The position numbers and the translations under genes were made by a program. This document shows, piece after piece, positions 26,762 through 37,983 of a stretch of DNA of 64,000 nucleotides. Every line of letters starts with the position of its first letter. The first letter of the stretch is position 1. Under the pieces are notes generated by a model. That model was not told the DNA's origin. It saw only the letters and a list, made by a program, of their open reading frames with translations, and did not search any database. The DNA is from Deinococcus sp. AJ005. Lineage in GTDB: Bacteria; Deinococcota; Deinococci; Deinococcales; Deinococcaceae. The stretch covers positions 2,623,001 through 2,687,000 of the forward strand of contig NZ_CP044990.1 of assembly GCF_009017495.1 (NCBI RefSeq). Direction: 5' to 3'.

Positions 26762-27280
26762 TTGACCCTTTCCGCCAGCGATCAAAACACAACTGTGACC
26801 GCCTATCAGGTGGGGGTCTTTGCCCTGGTGCGGCAGCGCGACACCTACCTGATCGTGCGTCCCCGTGCGCCGCTGCTGCCCAGCGGGCTGTACGGGCTGC
26901 CGGGGCTGATTCTGGGTGCGCCCAGCGGCGACAATCTGGTGGAATCGCAGTTGCGCCGCGCGCTGCTGTCGCAGGTGGGGCTGGCGGTGGCCGAGTTGCG
27001 GCTGGTCGGCTCGCACGCGGCGCGGGGGGTGCAGGGCGGGAGCGGCGACGCCCGGCTCAACCTGATCTTCGGCAGCGAGTACTGCTCGGGCATCCTCAAT
27101 CCCCAGGCCAGCGAGCTGCTGGGGGCCGAGTGGATGAACGGCTCCGACCTGTTCCGCGCAGGCGTGCCCGAGTACCTGCTGGCCGCCGTCCGCGAACTGG
27201 AAACCTCGATTGCCCCGGCCACCCCTCCGGCCCCGGCCAGCACAGGCCGCTTTCCCCGGCTGTTCGGCAAACAAAAATAG
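26762..27280 (+). CDS. Nudix-fold protein with degenerate catalytic box
   Basis: The 172-residue protein has the strand order of a Nudix domain (YQVGVFALVRQRDTYLIVRP, then GLYGLPGLILG). The box itself is changed: the REUXEE core reads RRALLSQ, so the metal-binding glutamates are missing. It is probably a binding or regulatory protein rather than a hydrolase. A proline/alanine-rich tail ends the protein. TTG at 26762 lies 12 bases after AGGAG; GTG at 26795 is an alternative start and would give 161 residues. Confidence 0.7.
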   Translation: MTLSASDQNTTVTAYQVGVFALVRQRDTYLIVRPRAPLLPSGLYGLPGLILGAPSGDNLVESQLRRALLSQVGLAVAELRLVGSHAARGVQGGSGDARLNLIFGSEYCSGILNPQASELLGAEWMNGSDLFRAGVPEYLLAAVRELETSIAPATPPAPASTGRFPRLFGKQK

Positions 27281-27317
27281 GCCGGGACAGCCCCCTCTGA
27301 TTAGCCCCCTTTGATCC

Positions 27318-28028
27318 TCAGCGTTCGTAGCCGACGATGATCTCGCCCTCGGTCAGTTTGCGGTTGATCATGCTGGTGCGGGTGTAGTTGAGGACAATCC
27401 TGCCGCTGCCCAGTTCCAGCAGATTGAGGGTGCCCTTGACCCCGTTGCCAGCGGTGGCGTCGCTGCCGATCATTTTCCACTGGAAGCCGCTGCGGACGTC
27501 CAGCACCCGGTCCGGGGCCGTGCTGGGCGGGACCAGGGTGGGCAGGGCGCTGTAACCTTCCGGGCCGCGCATCTCGCCCGTTCGCAGATTGATGCTCACG
27601 CCGTCCAGCACGCCATTGAGGCCAGCGGTATTGCCAAACAGCACGCGGGTGGTGTCACGCGACAGCAGCAGCCGCAAGGTCTTGTCCGTGGAGGCCAGCA
27701 CCGACTGAAACACCAGATACTGCTTGTATTCCTCCTCAGTAATGCCCAGCCGGGGATCGTAGGGCGCGCGCACGCCCTTGCTGGCGCTGACGATGACCTG
27801 ATACAACGCTTCCGGGCTGCCGCCCACCCGCAGCACCCGCGTCTGTAAACCCACGGTGGACAGGTTGGGCCGCTTTTCCAGCACGGTGGCAGACTGGCCC
27901 GGCAACGGCAGCAGGGCTGCCAGCCGCGACACATTGCCCGCCGTCAACGGGGACAGGACCTCGGTCGCCTGGGAGGAGACCAGGGTTGCCGAAAAGACCA
28001 GAAAGAGAAGAGTAGGGGCCGCCTTCAT
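27318..28028 (-). CDS. Hypothetical secreted protein
   Basis: I do not recognise this 236-residue protein. A signal peptide is visible (MKAAPTLLFLVFSATLVSSQA). The mature part has many short beta-like segments, such as VLFGNTAGLNGVLDGVSINLRTGEMRGPEG, and no cysteines or obvious active site. The start at 28028 is chosen for the signal peptide; the frame extends five codons further. It converges on the Nudix-fold gene. Confidence 0.75.
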   Translation of the reverse strand: MKAAPTLLFLVFSATLVSSQATEVLSPLTAGNVSRLAALLPLPGQSATVLEKRPNLSTVGLQTRVLRVGGSPEALYQVIVSASKGVRAPYDPRLGITEEEYKQYLVFQSVLASTDKTLRLLLSRDTTRVLFGNTAGLNGVLDGVSINLRTGEMRGPEGYSALPTLVPPSTAPDRVLDVRSGFQWKMIGSDATAGNGVKGTLNLLELGSGRIVLNYTRTSMINRKLTEGEIIVGYER

Positions 28029-28147
28029 GCCAGTTTCGAGCATAGGGCGCGCGGGTGAGAACTCCTGGTGAAAATGCTCACCTGAAGATCAGCGAAGGCG
28101 GCGCTGGAACGCCTAGCAGACCGTGCGCCCCTCCATGCCAGTAAGAC

Positions 28148-28183
28148 AAAAAAGTGGGGCGAGAGCCGCAGCTCCCGCCCCAC
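28148..28183 (-). terminator. Terminator of fba
   Basis: A stem of about twelve pairs with one mismatch (28154-28165 with 28172-28183) is followed on the minus strand by six T residues. Confidence 0.9.
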
Positions 28184-28200
28184 CTCTGACTTGAAGGTGC

Positions 28201-29118
28201 TTAGGCCTTGCCGACGCTGCCCAGCACGCCCATCTTGTGTTCGATGACCTGCGACATCACGTCTCTGGCGCGGCCAAAGATCTTGCGCGGATCGAATTCC
28301 TTGGGCGTGGCCTGCAACACTTCGCGGATTCCTACCGTGCTGGCCAGTCGCAAATCGGTATCTACGTTGACCTTGGCGATGCCGAACTGCGTGGCGCGCT
28401 GCAAATCCTCGTCGGCAATCCCTGCCGCGTCGCCGATCTCGCCGCCCGCCGCACGGAAACGCTCGACGATTTCCTGGGGCACGCCGCTGGAGCCGTGCGC
28501 CACCAGCGGAATCCCGGTCATGCTGGCGATCTTCTCGATGCGTGCGTGGTCGATGTAAGGGCGGCCCTTGCCCTTGAACGCTCCGTGGCTGGTGCCGATG
28601 GCAATCGCCAGATAATCGGTTCCGGTCTGCTCGATAAACCGCACGGCTTCATCGGGATCGGTCAGGAAGGCGTCCTTCTCGTCCACGACGATATGTTCCT
28701 CGATGCCGCCCAGACGGCCAATCTCGGCCTCCACGCTGATGCCCATCGCGTGCGCGGCCTCCACCACCCGGCGGGTTTCCCTGACGTTGCCCTCGAAGTC
28801 GGAGTGGGAGGCGTCGATCATCACGCTGGTAAAGCCCATGCGGATGGCGTTCAGCGCCGACTCGTAGCTGCTGCCGTGGTCCAGGTGCAGGGCGACGGGA
28901 ACGGTGGCCCGCTTTGCCAGATCGATGACGATGTTCGCCAGATCCTGCCCGCCGTACTTGATGGCTCCCTCGCTCATCTGCACCATCACCGGACTCCGCA
29001 GCCGCTCGGCGGTGTGGATGATCGCCTCGGTGATCTCCATGTTGTTGGTGTTGAACGAGCCGACGCCGTACTTGCCAGCGCGGGCGGGAATCAGGATGTC
29101 ATTACCGGTTACGAGCAT
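28201..29118 (-). CDS. fba: Class II fructose-bisphosphate aldolase
   Basis: The 305-residue enzyme splits fructose 1,6-bisphosphate into two triose phosphates and runs the reverse step in gluconeogenesis. Class II zinc and substrate motifs are present: VALHLDHGSSYE (zinc His), VEAEIGRLGGIEEH, and PLVAHGSSGVP. The length is normal for the family. A strong AAGGAGG-type site precedes the ATG, and a good terminator follows, so it is a single-gene unit. Confidence 0.96.
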   Translation of the reverse strand: MLVTGNDILIPARAGKYGVGSFNTNNMEITEAIIHTAERLRSPVMVQMSEGAIKYGGQDLANIVIDLAKRATVPVALHLDHGSSYESALNAIRMGFTSVMIDASHSDFEGNVRETRRVVEAAHAMGISVEAEIGRLGGIEEHIVVDEKDAFLTDPDEAVRFIEQTGTDYLAIAIGTSHGAFKGKGRPYIDHARIEKIASMTGIPLVAHGSSGVPQEIVERFRAAGGEIGDAAGIADEDLQRATQFGIAKVNVDTDLRLASTVGIREVLQATPKEFDPRKIFGRARDVMSQVIEHKMGVLGSVGKA

Positions 29119-29242
29119 GATTGCCTCCTTGTAAGCTCCCCTACTGTACCCGGCTGGCGCGGGCGGGGGTCAAGTCGTTTGGACACGGTCAAAAGATATG
29201 GCGGTCCTCTCAGCATCCCGGCTCCGGCGTACCATATTCCCC

Positions 29243-30468
<1,226 letters not shown>

Positions 30469-30469
<1 letters not shown>

Positions 30470-30774
30470 TGCCAGAATTGATGACCGGAGCAACGGCGGA
30501 CGTCCTGGCCGAGATTCTGGCCGAACGCCAGCGGCAGGACGCCAAGTGGGGCCAGCAGGACCACGATCCGTCCACCTGGCTGATGGTTCTGGCCGAGGAG
30601 GTGGGCGAGGCGAATCAGGCGGTGTTCGAGACGCTGTTTCCCATTTACGACAAACGGGCGGCCCAGCGCGGCCCGCGTACCCTTGCGGAGTACCGCCAGG
30701 AACTGATTCAGGTGGCGGCAGTGGCCGTGGCGGCGATTGAAAGCCTGGACCGTCAGGATCAGTCGCCCGGATGA
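30469..30774 (+). CDS. MazG-like nucleotide pyrophosphohydrolase
   Basis: The 101-residue protein has the all-alpha NTP pyrophosphatase pattern: ILAERQRQDAKWGQQ, then LAEEVGEANQAV with the metal-binding EExxE-like cluster, and a C-terminal helix ELIQVAAVAVAAIESL. MazG-like enzymes hydrolyse unwanted nucleoside triphosphates. It overlaps lysN by one base and murI by four, so the three are translated together. Confidence 0.85.
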
Positions 30775-31577
30775 ATCGCGCCCCCATCGGAGTCTTCGAC
30801 AGCGGCGTGGGCGGCCTGAGCGTGCTGGCCGAACTGCGCCACCTGCTCCCACACGAGGATTTCATCTATCTGGCCGACACCGCGCACATCCCTTACGGCG
30901 CGCGGCCCGGCGAGGAAATCCGCGAATTGACGGACCGGGCTGTTTCGGAATTGCACGCACGCGGCGTCAAGGCCGTGGTGGTGGCGTGCAATACAGCGTC
31001 CGCGTTCAGCCTGGAACATTTACGTGCCCGCTTCGAGATGCCGATCATCGGGCTGGTGCCTGCGCTCAAGCCCGCCGTGGCCGCCACGAAAACGGGCGTG
31101 GTGGGCGTTCTCGCCACCCCTGGCACGCTGCGCGGTACGTTACTCCAGGACGTGATCCACACTTTCGCCGATCCGGCAGGCGTGCGTGTGCTGACCGCCG
31201 TGAGCGCGGAACTGGTGCCACTGGTGGAGGCAGGGCAGGCAAACACCGAACGCACCCGCGAAGTCCTGCACGAAACGCTTGCGCCGCTGGCCGAGGCCGG
31301 AGCGGATCAACTGGTGCTGGGCTGCACGCACTATCCATTCCTGGCAGACAGCATCCGGGCGGAGTTTGGCGGCACCTTCACCCTACTGGACAGCGGTGCG
31401 GCAGTGGCGCGGCACACCCGCAACGTGCTGGCGACTGCGGGGCTGCTGAATAACCATCAACAGCAGGGCAAAGCGTCCTATTTCGTGACCGGAGATGTGG
31501 AGGCCGCCCGCCCCGTCTTCGCGGCCCTCAGCACAGGCCAGACCGAACCTCTGCATCTGGCGGCAACCGGGGGATAA
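30771..31577 (+). CDS. murI: Glutamate racemase
   Basis: The 268-residue enzyme converts L- to D-glutamate for peptidoglycan. The signature GVFDSGVGGLSVL opens it. The two catalytic cysteines are in VVACNTASA and LGCTHYPFL, and the D-glutamate region SELVPLVEAG lies between. Length and order are normal. ATGA overlap with the MazG-like gene shows coupling. The rph gene follows after about ten bases but has its own TAAGCT leaderless promoter. Confidence 0.97.
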   Translation: MNRAPIGVFDSGVGGLSVLAELRHLLPHEDFIYLADTAHIPYGARPGEEIRELTDRAVSELHARGVKAVVVACNTASAFSLEHLRARFEMPIIGLVPALKPAVAATKTGVVGVLATPGTLRGTLLQDVIHTFADPAGVRVLTAVSAELVPLVEAGQANTERTREVLHETLAPLAEAGADQLVLGCTHYPFLADSIRAEFGGTFTLLDSGAAVARHTRNVLATAGLLNNHQQQGKASYFVTGDVEAARPVFAALSTGQTEPLHLAATGG

Positions 31578-31587
31578 GCTGCGGGCC

Positions 31588-32325
<738 letters not shown>

Positions 32326-32596
32326 AAGAAAACACCTCTCCTGTGGAGCTGTGCCAGCCAGTCTGCTTCGCTGCCAGCCCTCCTTAAAAGAGCGCAATTG
32401 ACCGTGCCACGCAATACCCCCCCTGTCTCCCTTTTAAGGGGAGATGCTCCGCAGGGGGCAAAGGGGTTAAGCCGTGGAAACCGCCATTCACATCAAAACA
32501 CGGAAAAAACCAACCCCAAACCTTGACTGAACGTCGCCCCCGCCTCTGCCCCATCCCCTGCGCTAAACTCCTGAGCATTCCCAAGGAGGATCACCA
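32326..32596. other. Intergenic region with nested palindrome
   Basis: This 271-base stretch holds one clear structure, the palindrome at 32419-32458, and the AAGGAGG ribosome site (32583-32589) of the DoxX gene. I see no gene. Confidence 0.5.
32419..32458. repeat. REP-like nested palindrome
   Basis: An outer stem CCCCCTG (32419-32425) with CAGGGGG (32452-32458) encloses an inner TCTCCC/GGGAGA-type hairpin. It resembles short extragenic palindromes found in many copies in bacterial genomes. Only this copy is in the window. Confidence 0.5.
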
Positions 32597-32956
32597 ATGA
32601 GCGTAGCGAAATTTATCGGGCGGGCGCTGCTTGCCAGCATCTTTATCAAGAACGGTCTGGACCATCTGCAAAACCCCGAACCCATCGTGCGTGCCGCGCG
32701 GGGTGCAGAAATCCCGCAGCCCGAACTGGCCGTCCAGATCAACAGCGGCGTCATGGTAGGCGCGGGCGCGCTGCTGGCGCTGGGGCTGCTGCCGCGTCTG
32801 GCCGGTACTGCGCTGGCCACCAGCATGGTTCCCACCACTGTCATCGGCCACCCGTTCTGGGACAAGAACGGCAAGGAGCGCGAGCAGCAGCAGACGCAGT
32901 TCCTGAAGAATCTGGCGCTGTTCGGCGCGCTGATCTATGTGACCGGGCAGGACTGA
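32597..32956 (+). CDS. DoxX family membrane protein
   Basis: The 119-residue protein has the DoxX pattern: KFIGRALLASIFIKNGLDHLQNP at the start, VMVGAGALLALGLLPRLAGTAL in the middle, and ATSMVPTTVIGHPFWD before the last helix. Four helices are expected. DoxX proteins are linked to redox or thiosulfate chemistry in some species, but most members have no known job. Its TGA stop is the first three bases of the downstream small repeat. Confidence 0.88.
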   Translation: MSVAKFIGRALLASIFIKNGLDHLQNPEPIVRAARGAEIPQPELAVQINSGVMVGAGALLALGLLPRLAGTALATSMVPTTVIGHPFWDKNGKEREQQQTQFLKNLALFGALIYVTGQD

Positions 32957-33151
32957 TACGGACTCCGATTGAAAGGTGTTGGAGACACCTGCAAATCCGA
33001 ACGGGCGTCCAAGCGTCCTCTCTGCGAGCTGTACCAGTCATGGGCGTTGCTCTGGACAAGACAGTGGGTGGGAGAAAAACAGGTTCCGGGCGTGGAGTGC
33101 AGCAATCGGCGCTGTCCCGATTTCCGCATGGAACAGACGGAATTCGTATGA
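32954..33151 (+). repeat. Small non-coding repeat, copy D
   Basis: About 198 bases starting TGATACGGACTCCGATTGAA with an AGGTGTTGGAGACACCT hairpin and ending GGAATTCGTATGA. The two ends form imperfect inverted repeats. It aligns with copy C (6628-6787) and the start of copy B. It fits the small non-coding repeats described in Deinococcus. The first TGA is the stop codon of the DoxX gene. It fills most of the gap between 32957 and 33235. Confidence 0.75.
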
Positions 33152-33235
33152 GCGCGCCAGTCGGGCGGGCCTTGCCGCAAGTGTGCGTAAAGGTCTGCCT
33201 TTCCACGCCGCGCCTCCCCGTGCCTACACTGCTGT

Positions 33236-33463
33236 ATGACTAGGAATCCGAACGAAGATGACCAGCGGGGCGGTCTGCCCGACGATCTAGGCAACGGCAT
33301 GAGTGACCGTAGCGGCTATTACGACGAGTCCAAGACGGGCATGACCGATACGCCAATTGGCCGCGAACGCCCATCCCCAAAAGCGGTGCCGGACCATCCG
33401 AAAGACACCGACGATTCGGGCACGACATTCGACGCAGATACGGGAACGGGACGGGAACTGTAA
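33236..33463 (+). CDS. Small hydrophilic hypothetical protein
   Basis: The 75-residue protein is very rich in Asp, Gly, Thr and Pro with no hydrophobic segment (MTRNPNEDDQRGGLPDD...TGTGREL). It is likely disordered, and such proteins in Deinococcus are often stress-related, but that is only suggestive. A TACACT box five bases before ATG supports it as a real leaderless gene. Confidence 0.65.
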   Translation: MTRNPNEDDQRGGLPDDLGNGMSDRSGYYDESKTGMTDTPIGRERPSPKAVPDHPKDTDDSGTTFDADTGTGREL

Positions 33464-33531
33464 ACCGACATTCAGAGGGAGGCGCGGTGGCACTTTTGGC
33501 CCCTGCGCCTCCCTTTACACTGCCCCTTGCT

Positions 33532-34584
33532 ATGCTCGCCTCTTCCCTGCCCCCCCACACACTCTCCGTCGCCCCGATGATGGACTGGACGGACCGCCAC
33601 TGCCGCGCCTTTCACCGCACGCTGACGCGCCGCACACTGCTGTATACCGAGATGATCACCACGGGCGCGATCCTGCACGGGGACCGCGAGCGGCATCTGT
33701 CGTTCGCGGAGGCCGAGCATCCGGTGGCCCTGCAACTGGGCGGTAGCGACGCCTCAGCGCTGGCCGAATGCGCCCGCATCGCCACGGAGTACGGCTACGA
33801 CGAGATCAACCTGAACTGCGGCTGCCCGTCGGACCGCGTGAGCAGCGGCTCTTTTGGCGCATGCCTGATGGCCTCGCCGGACGTGGTGGCCCGCGCCGTG
33901 GAAGCCATGCGGGGCGCAACGCATCTGCCTGTGACCGTCAAGCACCGCATTGGCATCGACGATCTGGACAGCTATGAACACCTGAGCGGATTTGTTCGGA
34001 CGGTGGCGGCGGCGGGCTGCGAGACCTTCATCGTCCACGCGCGCAAGGCGTGGCTATCGGGCCTGTCGCCCAGAGAAAACCGCGAGATGCCGCCACTGCG
34101 CCACGACGTGGTGCGGCAACTCAAGACAGATTTCCCAGACCTGACCATCGTGCTGAACGGCGGCCTGCTGACGCTGGAAGACGCGCAGGACGCTCTGGCC
34201 TGGGCCGACGGCGCGATGATCGGACGGGCCGCATACGGGACACCGTATCTGCTGGCGACGGCAGATCAGGATGTGTTTGGAGACGAGCTGACGCCGCCCA
34301 CCCGCCGCGAGGCGATAGAGGCGTTTCTGCCCTTCGTGGCCGCCGAGTTGCAGGCTGGGCAGCCCCTCAACCGCATGATGAGGCACACGCTAGGGCTGTT
34401 CGCGGGGCAGCCTGGGGCGCGGCACTGGAAACGCACCCTCAGCGAGCGGGGACACAGGACGGGCGCGGGCCTGGAAGTGGTGCAGGAAGCTCTGGCAGGC
34501 GTGCCGGACGGCGTGCTGGATGCCCAACCGAACCTACTACGGCGGCAGGGGGCTGAAGCTCCTGCCGCCGCTATTTCAGGGTAA
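33532..34584 (+). CDS. dusA: tRNA-dihydrouridine synthase A
   Basis: The 350-residue FMN enzyme reduces uridines 20/20a in the tRNA D-loop. Dus motifs are clear: LSVAPMMDWTDRHCR, TEMITTGAIL, PVALQLGGSD, the catalytic Cys in INLNCGCPSDRVSSGSFGACLM, VKHRIGID, FIVHARKAWL, and GAMIGRAAY. DusA-specific length and the SPRENREMPPL loop fit. ATG 33532 is chosen for the TACACT box upstream; GTG at 33487 is possible. The 3' end overlaps the convergent lipoprotein gene by 14 bases, with a 10-pair hairpin (34540-34549 with 34561-34570) there. Confidence 0.95.
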   Translation: MLASSLPPHTLSVAPMMDWTDRHCRAFHRTLTRRTLLYTEMITTGAILHGDRERHLSFAEAEHPVALQLGGSDASALAECARIATEYGYDEINLNCGCPSDRVSSGSFGACLMASPDVVARAVEAMRGATHLPVTVKHRIGIDDLDSYEHLSGFVRTVAAAGCETFIVHARKAWLSGLSPRENREMPPLRHDVVRQLKTDFPDLTIVLNGGLLTLEDAQDALAWADGAMIGRAAYGTPYLLATADQDVFGDELTPPTRREAIEAFLPFVAAELQAGQPLNRMMRHTLGLFAGQPGARHWKRTLSERGHRTGAGLEVVQEALAGVPDGVLDAQPNLLRRQGAEAPAAAISG

Positions 34585-35572
34585 CTTTCCCGCTGAACGT
34601 GGCCGAAACGTTGAACTGCTCGGGCAACACATCGGCAAAACTGCTGAGGTCGCCGGACATGGCCGTGATCCAGGTGTCGTAGGAGCCAGCGGTCACTGCA
34701 CTCCCCACATTCAGTGTGGTCGGCAGCGCCGTGGAATACACCGAGACGGCCAGCGGGTCCCCGGGCTGTTCCGCCTGACCGCGGAGAACGGCGGTCTGGC
34801 GGCTGGTCAGGGACGAGGTCTCGACCCGGCTGTTGGCCACGTAGGAATAGAGCCACTTCGCGTCGGCAGGCAGCTTGCCCCCGAACGTGACCGCACGCTG
34901 GTTGATCGTCGCCGCGCCCCCGTCTACGAAACCGAGTGTCGCGCCGGGTTTTGGCAGGGTGGCCGTGGTCGCGTAGACCAGACCGTTCTGGATCAGGCCC
35001 GCGCGGTACTCTCCCGCCGGGTATTTTGTGGCGTCAGGCAGCGCCCACCAGCACCAGTTGTTGATATTCTTCGGGGATAGCTCACAGCTCAGGCTTTCAT
35101 TGCCGGGGGCCGTCACCGTGAAGGTTGAGGCCTGTGTCTCGCCGCTTTCCGGGCGGTAACGCACCGCGATGAAGCGTCCCGGCGCGGCCCCGAAGGGCTG
35201 GAGATTCCACACGTAGGTGCCCACCGCCAGTTCCAGACCGTAGGTGGAGACCACCAGCGTGGCCGTCTTACCGCCCGCGCTGGCCGTGATTTTTACCGGA
35301 CTGTCGGTGGCGGTCAGCCGCTTGACCGTCAGGTTGCCCGGAGCGTCCACCCCAATGACACCGGGCTGGCTGGAGGTATAGGTTACCTGCGTGGGCAGGG
35401 CCTGACCGTTGACATCGCGCAACACGGCGCTGAGCTGGGCTGATGCGCCAACGGCCAGGGACGTCCCCCCTGTGAGTTCGAGGGTGGCGGCGGTGGGCGT
35501 CAGATCACCCCCACCACAGGCACTGAGGACGGCGGTCAACATGAGGGCGGCGGGCAACAGGACTCTGGGCAT
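34571..35572 (-). CDS. Lipoprotein with Big2-like Ig domain
   Basis: The 333-residue protein has a lipoprotein signal with lipobox LSAC (Cys at residue 19) followed by GGG. Residues 25-105 look like a bacterial Ig-like (Big2) domain: ATLELTGGTSLAVGASAQLS, then a VTYTSSQPGVIGVD segment. The rest is beta-rich with no catalytic motif. It is probably a surface-anchored protein of unknown role. The start at 35572 has an AAGGAG site; the frame extends upstream without signal. Confidence 0.8.
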   Translation of the reverse strand: MPRVLLPAALMLTAVLSACGGGDLTPTAATLELTGGTSLAVGASAQLSAVLRDVNGQALPTQVTYTSSQPGVIGVDAPGNLTVKRLTATDSPVKITASAGGKTATLVVSTYGLELAVGTYVWNLQPFGAAPGRFIAVRYRPESGETQASTFTVTAPGNESLSCELSPKNINNWCWWALPDATKYPAGEYRAGLIQNGLVYATTATLPKPGATLGFVDGGAATINQRAVTFGGKLPADAKWLYSYVANSRVETSSLTSRQTAVLRGQAEQPGDPLAVSVYSTALPTTLNVGSAVTAGSYDTWITAMSGDLSSFADVLPEQFNVSATFSGKVTLK

Positions 35573-35691
35573 GAAGGCTCCTTCATTTAAACTATACCCG
35601 AAGTTACTGACCAGGAGACCACCCAATGGGGGCAGAGGAAGTGAAATGCTCGTCCAGGCTCTTCGGAGTTCGTCTCTTTCTAGCGATCAGG

Positions 35692-36075
35692 TCAGTTCGC
35701 CGCGCACTCCGGGCACTGGCCGTACAGGGTGACCTCATGCGCCTCCACCACGAAGCCGCCGGGGTAGACCGTACCGCTGGGAAGCGCGACAGGACAGGTG
35801 TGCAGCGTGAACACGCGCCCACAGCGGGTACAGGAAAAATGATGGTGGTGGCCCTTGCCCGCCGCCTCATAGCGGGTCTCGCCGTCCAGCGTGACCGGAT
35901 GGATCTGGCCCTGCTCGGTCAGCAATTTCAGGGTGCGGTACACCGTGGCGATGCCCAGGCCTGGCAGGTCACTCTGGGCCAGCCCCAGGATCTCGGGCAC
36001 AGCCAGCGGCCCCGATGCACGGCCCAGGACCTGGGCGATCACGTCGCGCTGGCGGGTGCTGCGGGTGGCGGTCAT
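35692..36075 (-). CDS. Fur-family metal-dependent regulator
   Basis: The 127-residue protein has the Fur layout: a winged helix with [19 protein letters not shown] as recognition region, then the [16 protein letters not shown] metal site and a second Cys pair CPECAAN that would hold structural zinc. It could be a Fur, Zur or PerR homologue; the sequence does not decide. A TAGCCT box seven bases before ATG suggests leaderless transcription. It is alone on its strand. Confidence 0.92.
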   Translation of the reverse strand: MTATRSTRQRDVIAQVLGRASGPLAVPEILGLAQSDLPGLGIATVYRTLKLLTEQGQIHPVTLDGETRYEAAGKGHHHHFSCTRCGRVFTLHTCPVALPSGTVYPGGFVVEAHEVTLYGQCPECAAN

Positions 36076-36175
36076 GGCACCGAGGCTAGCAGACCGGGCC
36101 AACAGAGATCAAAAAGCAGCCCACCATTACGCGGCGGGCTGTTTCAAAGCGGAAACTTCTGTTTGCAGGTGAAAC

Positions 36176-36943
36176 TCAGCGCAGGTTGGGATTGCCCTTC
36201 TCGTCGGGGGCGATGACGCTGCCCTGGGCCTTGGCCTCCACCACGCTTTTGGGGATGGGCACCACTCCGGGGTGATCATGGCTGGCGGCAAGGGGGGGCG
36301 CGCTACCCTCGGCACTGGCCTGATCGTTAAAACTCTGGGCCTGCCCGGTGGGGGCACTGGGTTTCAGGAAAGAGGCGGTGGCGCTGGGACTGGTGGTTGC
36401 AGAAGTGGTAGACGCGGTTCCCATCGGTGTGGAGCCACTGCCAGCCGATGTAACCGGAGCATCACTCTTGCTCAGCGACGGTCCAGCGGAGGCTGCTGAG
36501 CGGTCCATTGGTTTGGGCTTGGGCGCACCCGGTTTGGAATCTCCGCCAGACTTTTCCAGCATGTTGTTGGCGATTTCTTCCAATTTGGGGGTCAGTACGC
36601 GGTCCGACAGGGTCTTGACCGCCAGCGTGCCCAGGGTGGCCAGCAATGCGCCGCCCAAGCCGCCGCCTCCCTTCTGGGATTTCTGCGCCTTGATCAGTTC
36701 TTTCTGGTACTTGACGGGACTTTCGGCGTTCACGTAAATCTTCCTGGTGCGCTTGAACTGCGTGCCGATCAGCAGGCCCAGAACCGCGCCCACGGCAGAA
36801 GCGCCGCCCAGCATCTTGACCGGCTCTTTTTGCATCTGCACCTGAAGGTTGGCGCGCTCGGCCAGCACGTCCAGACTGGCTTTCAGGCGTTCACGGGCGG
36901 CCTCGCGCTCCGTCAGACCAGCGGTGGAATTGAACTCGGCCAT
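36176..36943 (-). CDS. Hypothetical protein with one membrane segment, DUF3618-like
   Basis: The 255-residue protein starts with a charged helix ([24 protein letters not shown]) followed by one hydrophobic stretch ([20 protein letters not shown]), as in DUF3618 proteins. A second short hydrophobic region follows, then a long Ser/Thr/Pro/Ala-rich tail. It overlaps the holin-like gene by one base (TGATG), and such pairs usually work together at the membrane. Function unknown. Confidence 0.75.
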   Translation of the reverse strand: MAEFNSTAGLTEREAARERLKASLDVLAERANLQVQMQKEPVKMLGGASAVGAVLGLLIGTQFKRTRKIYVNAESPVKYQKELIKAQKSQKGGGGLGGALLATLGTLAVKTLSDRVLTPKLEEIANNMLEKSGGDSKPGAPKPKPMDRSAASAGPSLSKSDAPVTSAGSGSTPMGTASTTSATTSPSATASFLKPSAPTGQAQSFNDQASAEGSAPPLAASHDHPGVVPIPKSVVEAKAQGSVIAPDEKGNPNLR

Positions 36944-37908
36944 CAGTAATCACCTCCGCCCTTTTTGATGTCGTCTTTGTAGGTGGGATCGGTGCTGACC
37001 GGGATGCCGGGGGCGTCACTCAGAACGACGGGTTCCTGCAAGCGGGGATCGTGCTTCTTACCGCTGTGCGCACCAGTCTCGGCGTGGCTGGCGCTGGGCA
37101 CCTCGCCCTTGTCCAGCTTCTCGTTCAGGGAGCCGCCGTACATTTTTGCGGAACCGTCCGGCTCGCTTTCATAGATTGGTACGGTGGAGGTGCCGCCCTC
37201 CACGCGCACGGTGGCCTGCTGACCGTTCCCCCCCACGTAGCGGTTCTCGCCGGCGGCGTACTGACCGGGATCGCGGGGCACTTCAACCGAGGTCCGGCTG
37301 GCAGGCTGGCGCGAATCCTGGTCTTTGGCCAGGTCGGGTGCGCCCACCCGTGCCTGCTGATTCCCGGCAGTGTGCTGCACAGACGCGCCCAGGCCAGCGC
37401 TGCCTGTGGCCTGCACCGGGCTGGACTGCACTGCAGTGGCCTGCACCGGGACTGGCTGAACCGAAGTGGCCTGGGCGGCGCGGCGTTCCTTTGCAGCCTT
37501 CTCGGCCTGTTCGGCCTGATACTGCGCTTCCAGGCGTTCGTCCTCGGTCATAGAGGCCAGGCTCTTGGCGCGGGGTTCGTCGGTTTCCACTTCCGCACCC
37601 AGCTTGCGAATACCCAGCAGGATCATCACGCCCGTGACCACGAAGCTGAACACGGCGATCAGCAGCGCGGCGGCCCAGGCACCCAGGCCCAGCCGCATCA
37701 GGCCGTAGAAGACCGCCAAAATCATGAAGATCAGCGCCAGAACCAGCGGCCCGGTGGCGGCCAGCAGCAGCACCACGCCCAGACCCTTGGCCTTGGCGAT
37801 CTCGCTGAATTTTTTGACCAGCGCATTGATCTCGGATTTGACGAGGGTCACGCCCGCATCGAACACATCGACAATGGCCCCTCCCATACTCTTGCGTTCT
37901 TCCATCAT
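36943..37908 (-). CDS. Phage holin family (DUF1469-like) membrane protein
   Basis: The 321-residue protein has an amphipathic start ([23 protein letters not shown]) and two strong membrane helices ([23 protein letters not shown] and [28 protein letters not shown]). A long polar, probably disordered tail with a [15 protein letters not shown] repeat follows. DUF1469 proteins resemble actinophage holins but are chromosomal envelope proteins of unknown job. The start at 37908 has GGAGGG just upstream. Confidence 0.82.
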   Translation of the reverse strand: MMEERKSMGGAIVDVFDAGVTLVKSEINALVKKFSEIAKAKGLGVVLLLAATGPLVLALIFMILAVFYGLMRLGLGAWAAALLIAVFSFVVTGVMILLGIRKLGAEVETDEPRAKSLASMTEDERLEAQYQAEQAEKAAKERRAAQATSVQPVPVQATAVQSSPVQATGSAGLGASVQHTAGNQQARVGAPDLAKDQDSRQPASRTSVEVPRDPGQYAAGENRYVGGNGQQATVRVEGGTSTVPIYESEPDGSAKMYGGSLNEKLDKGEVPSASHAETGAHSGKKHDPRLQEPVVLSDAPGIPVSTDPTYKDDIKKGGGDY

Positions 37909-37983
37909 TCCCTCCGGGGAGCGGCCCCACGCCCAGAACAGCGTGAACAGACAGGCCAGATAATGCCCAGCATAATAGTTAAT

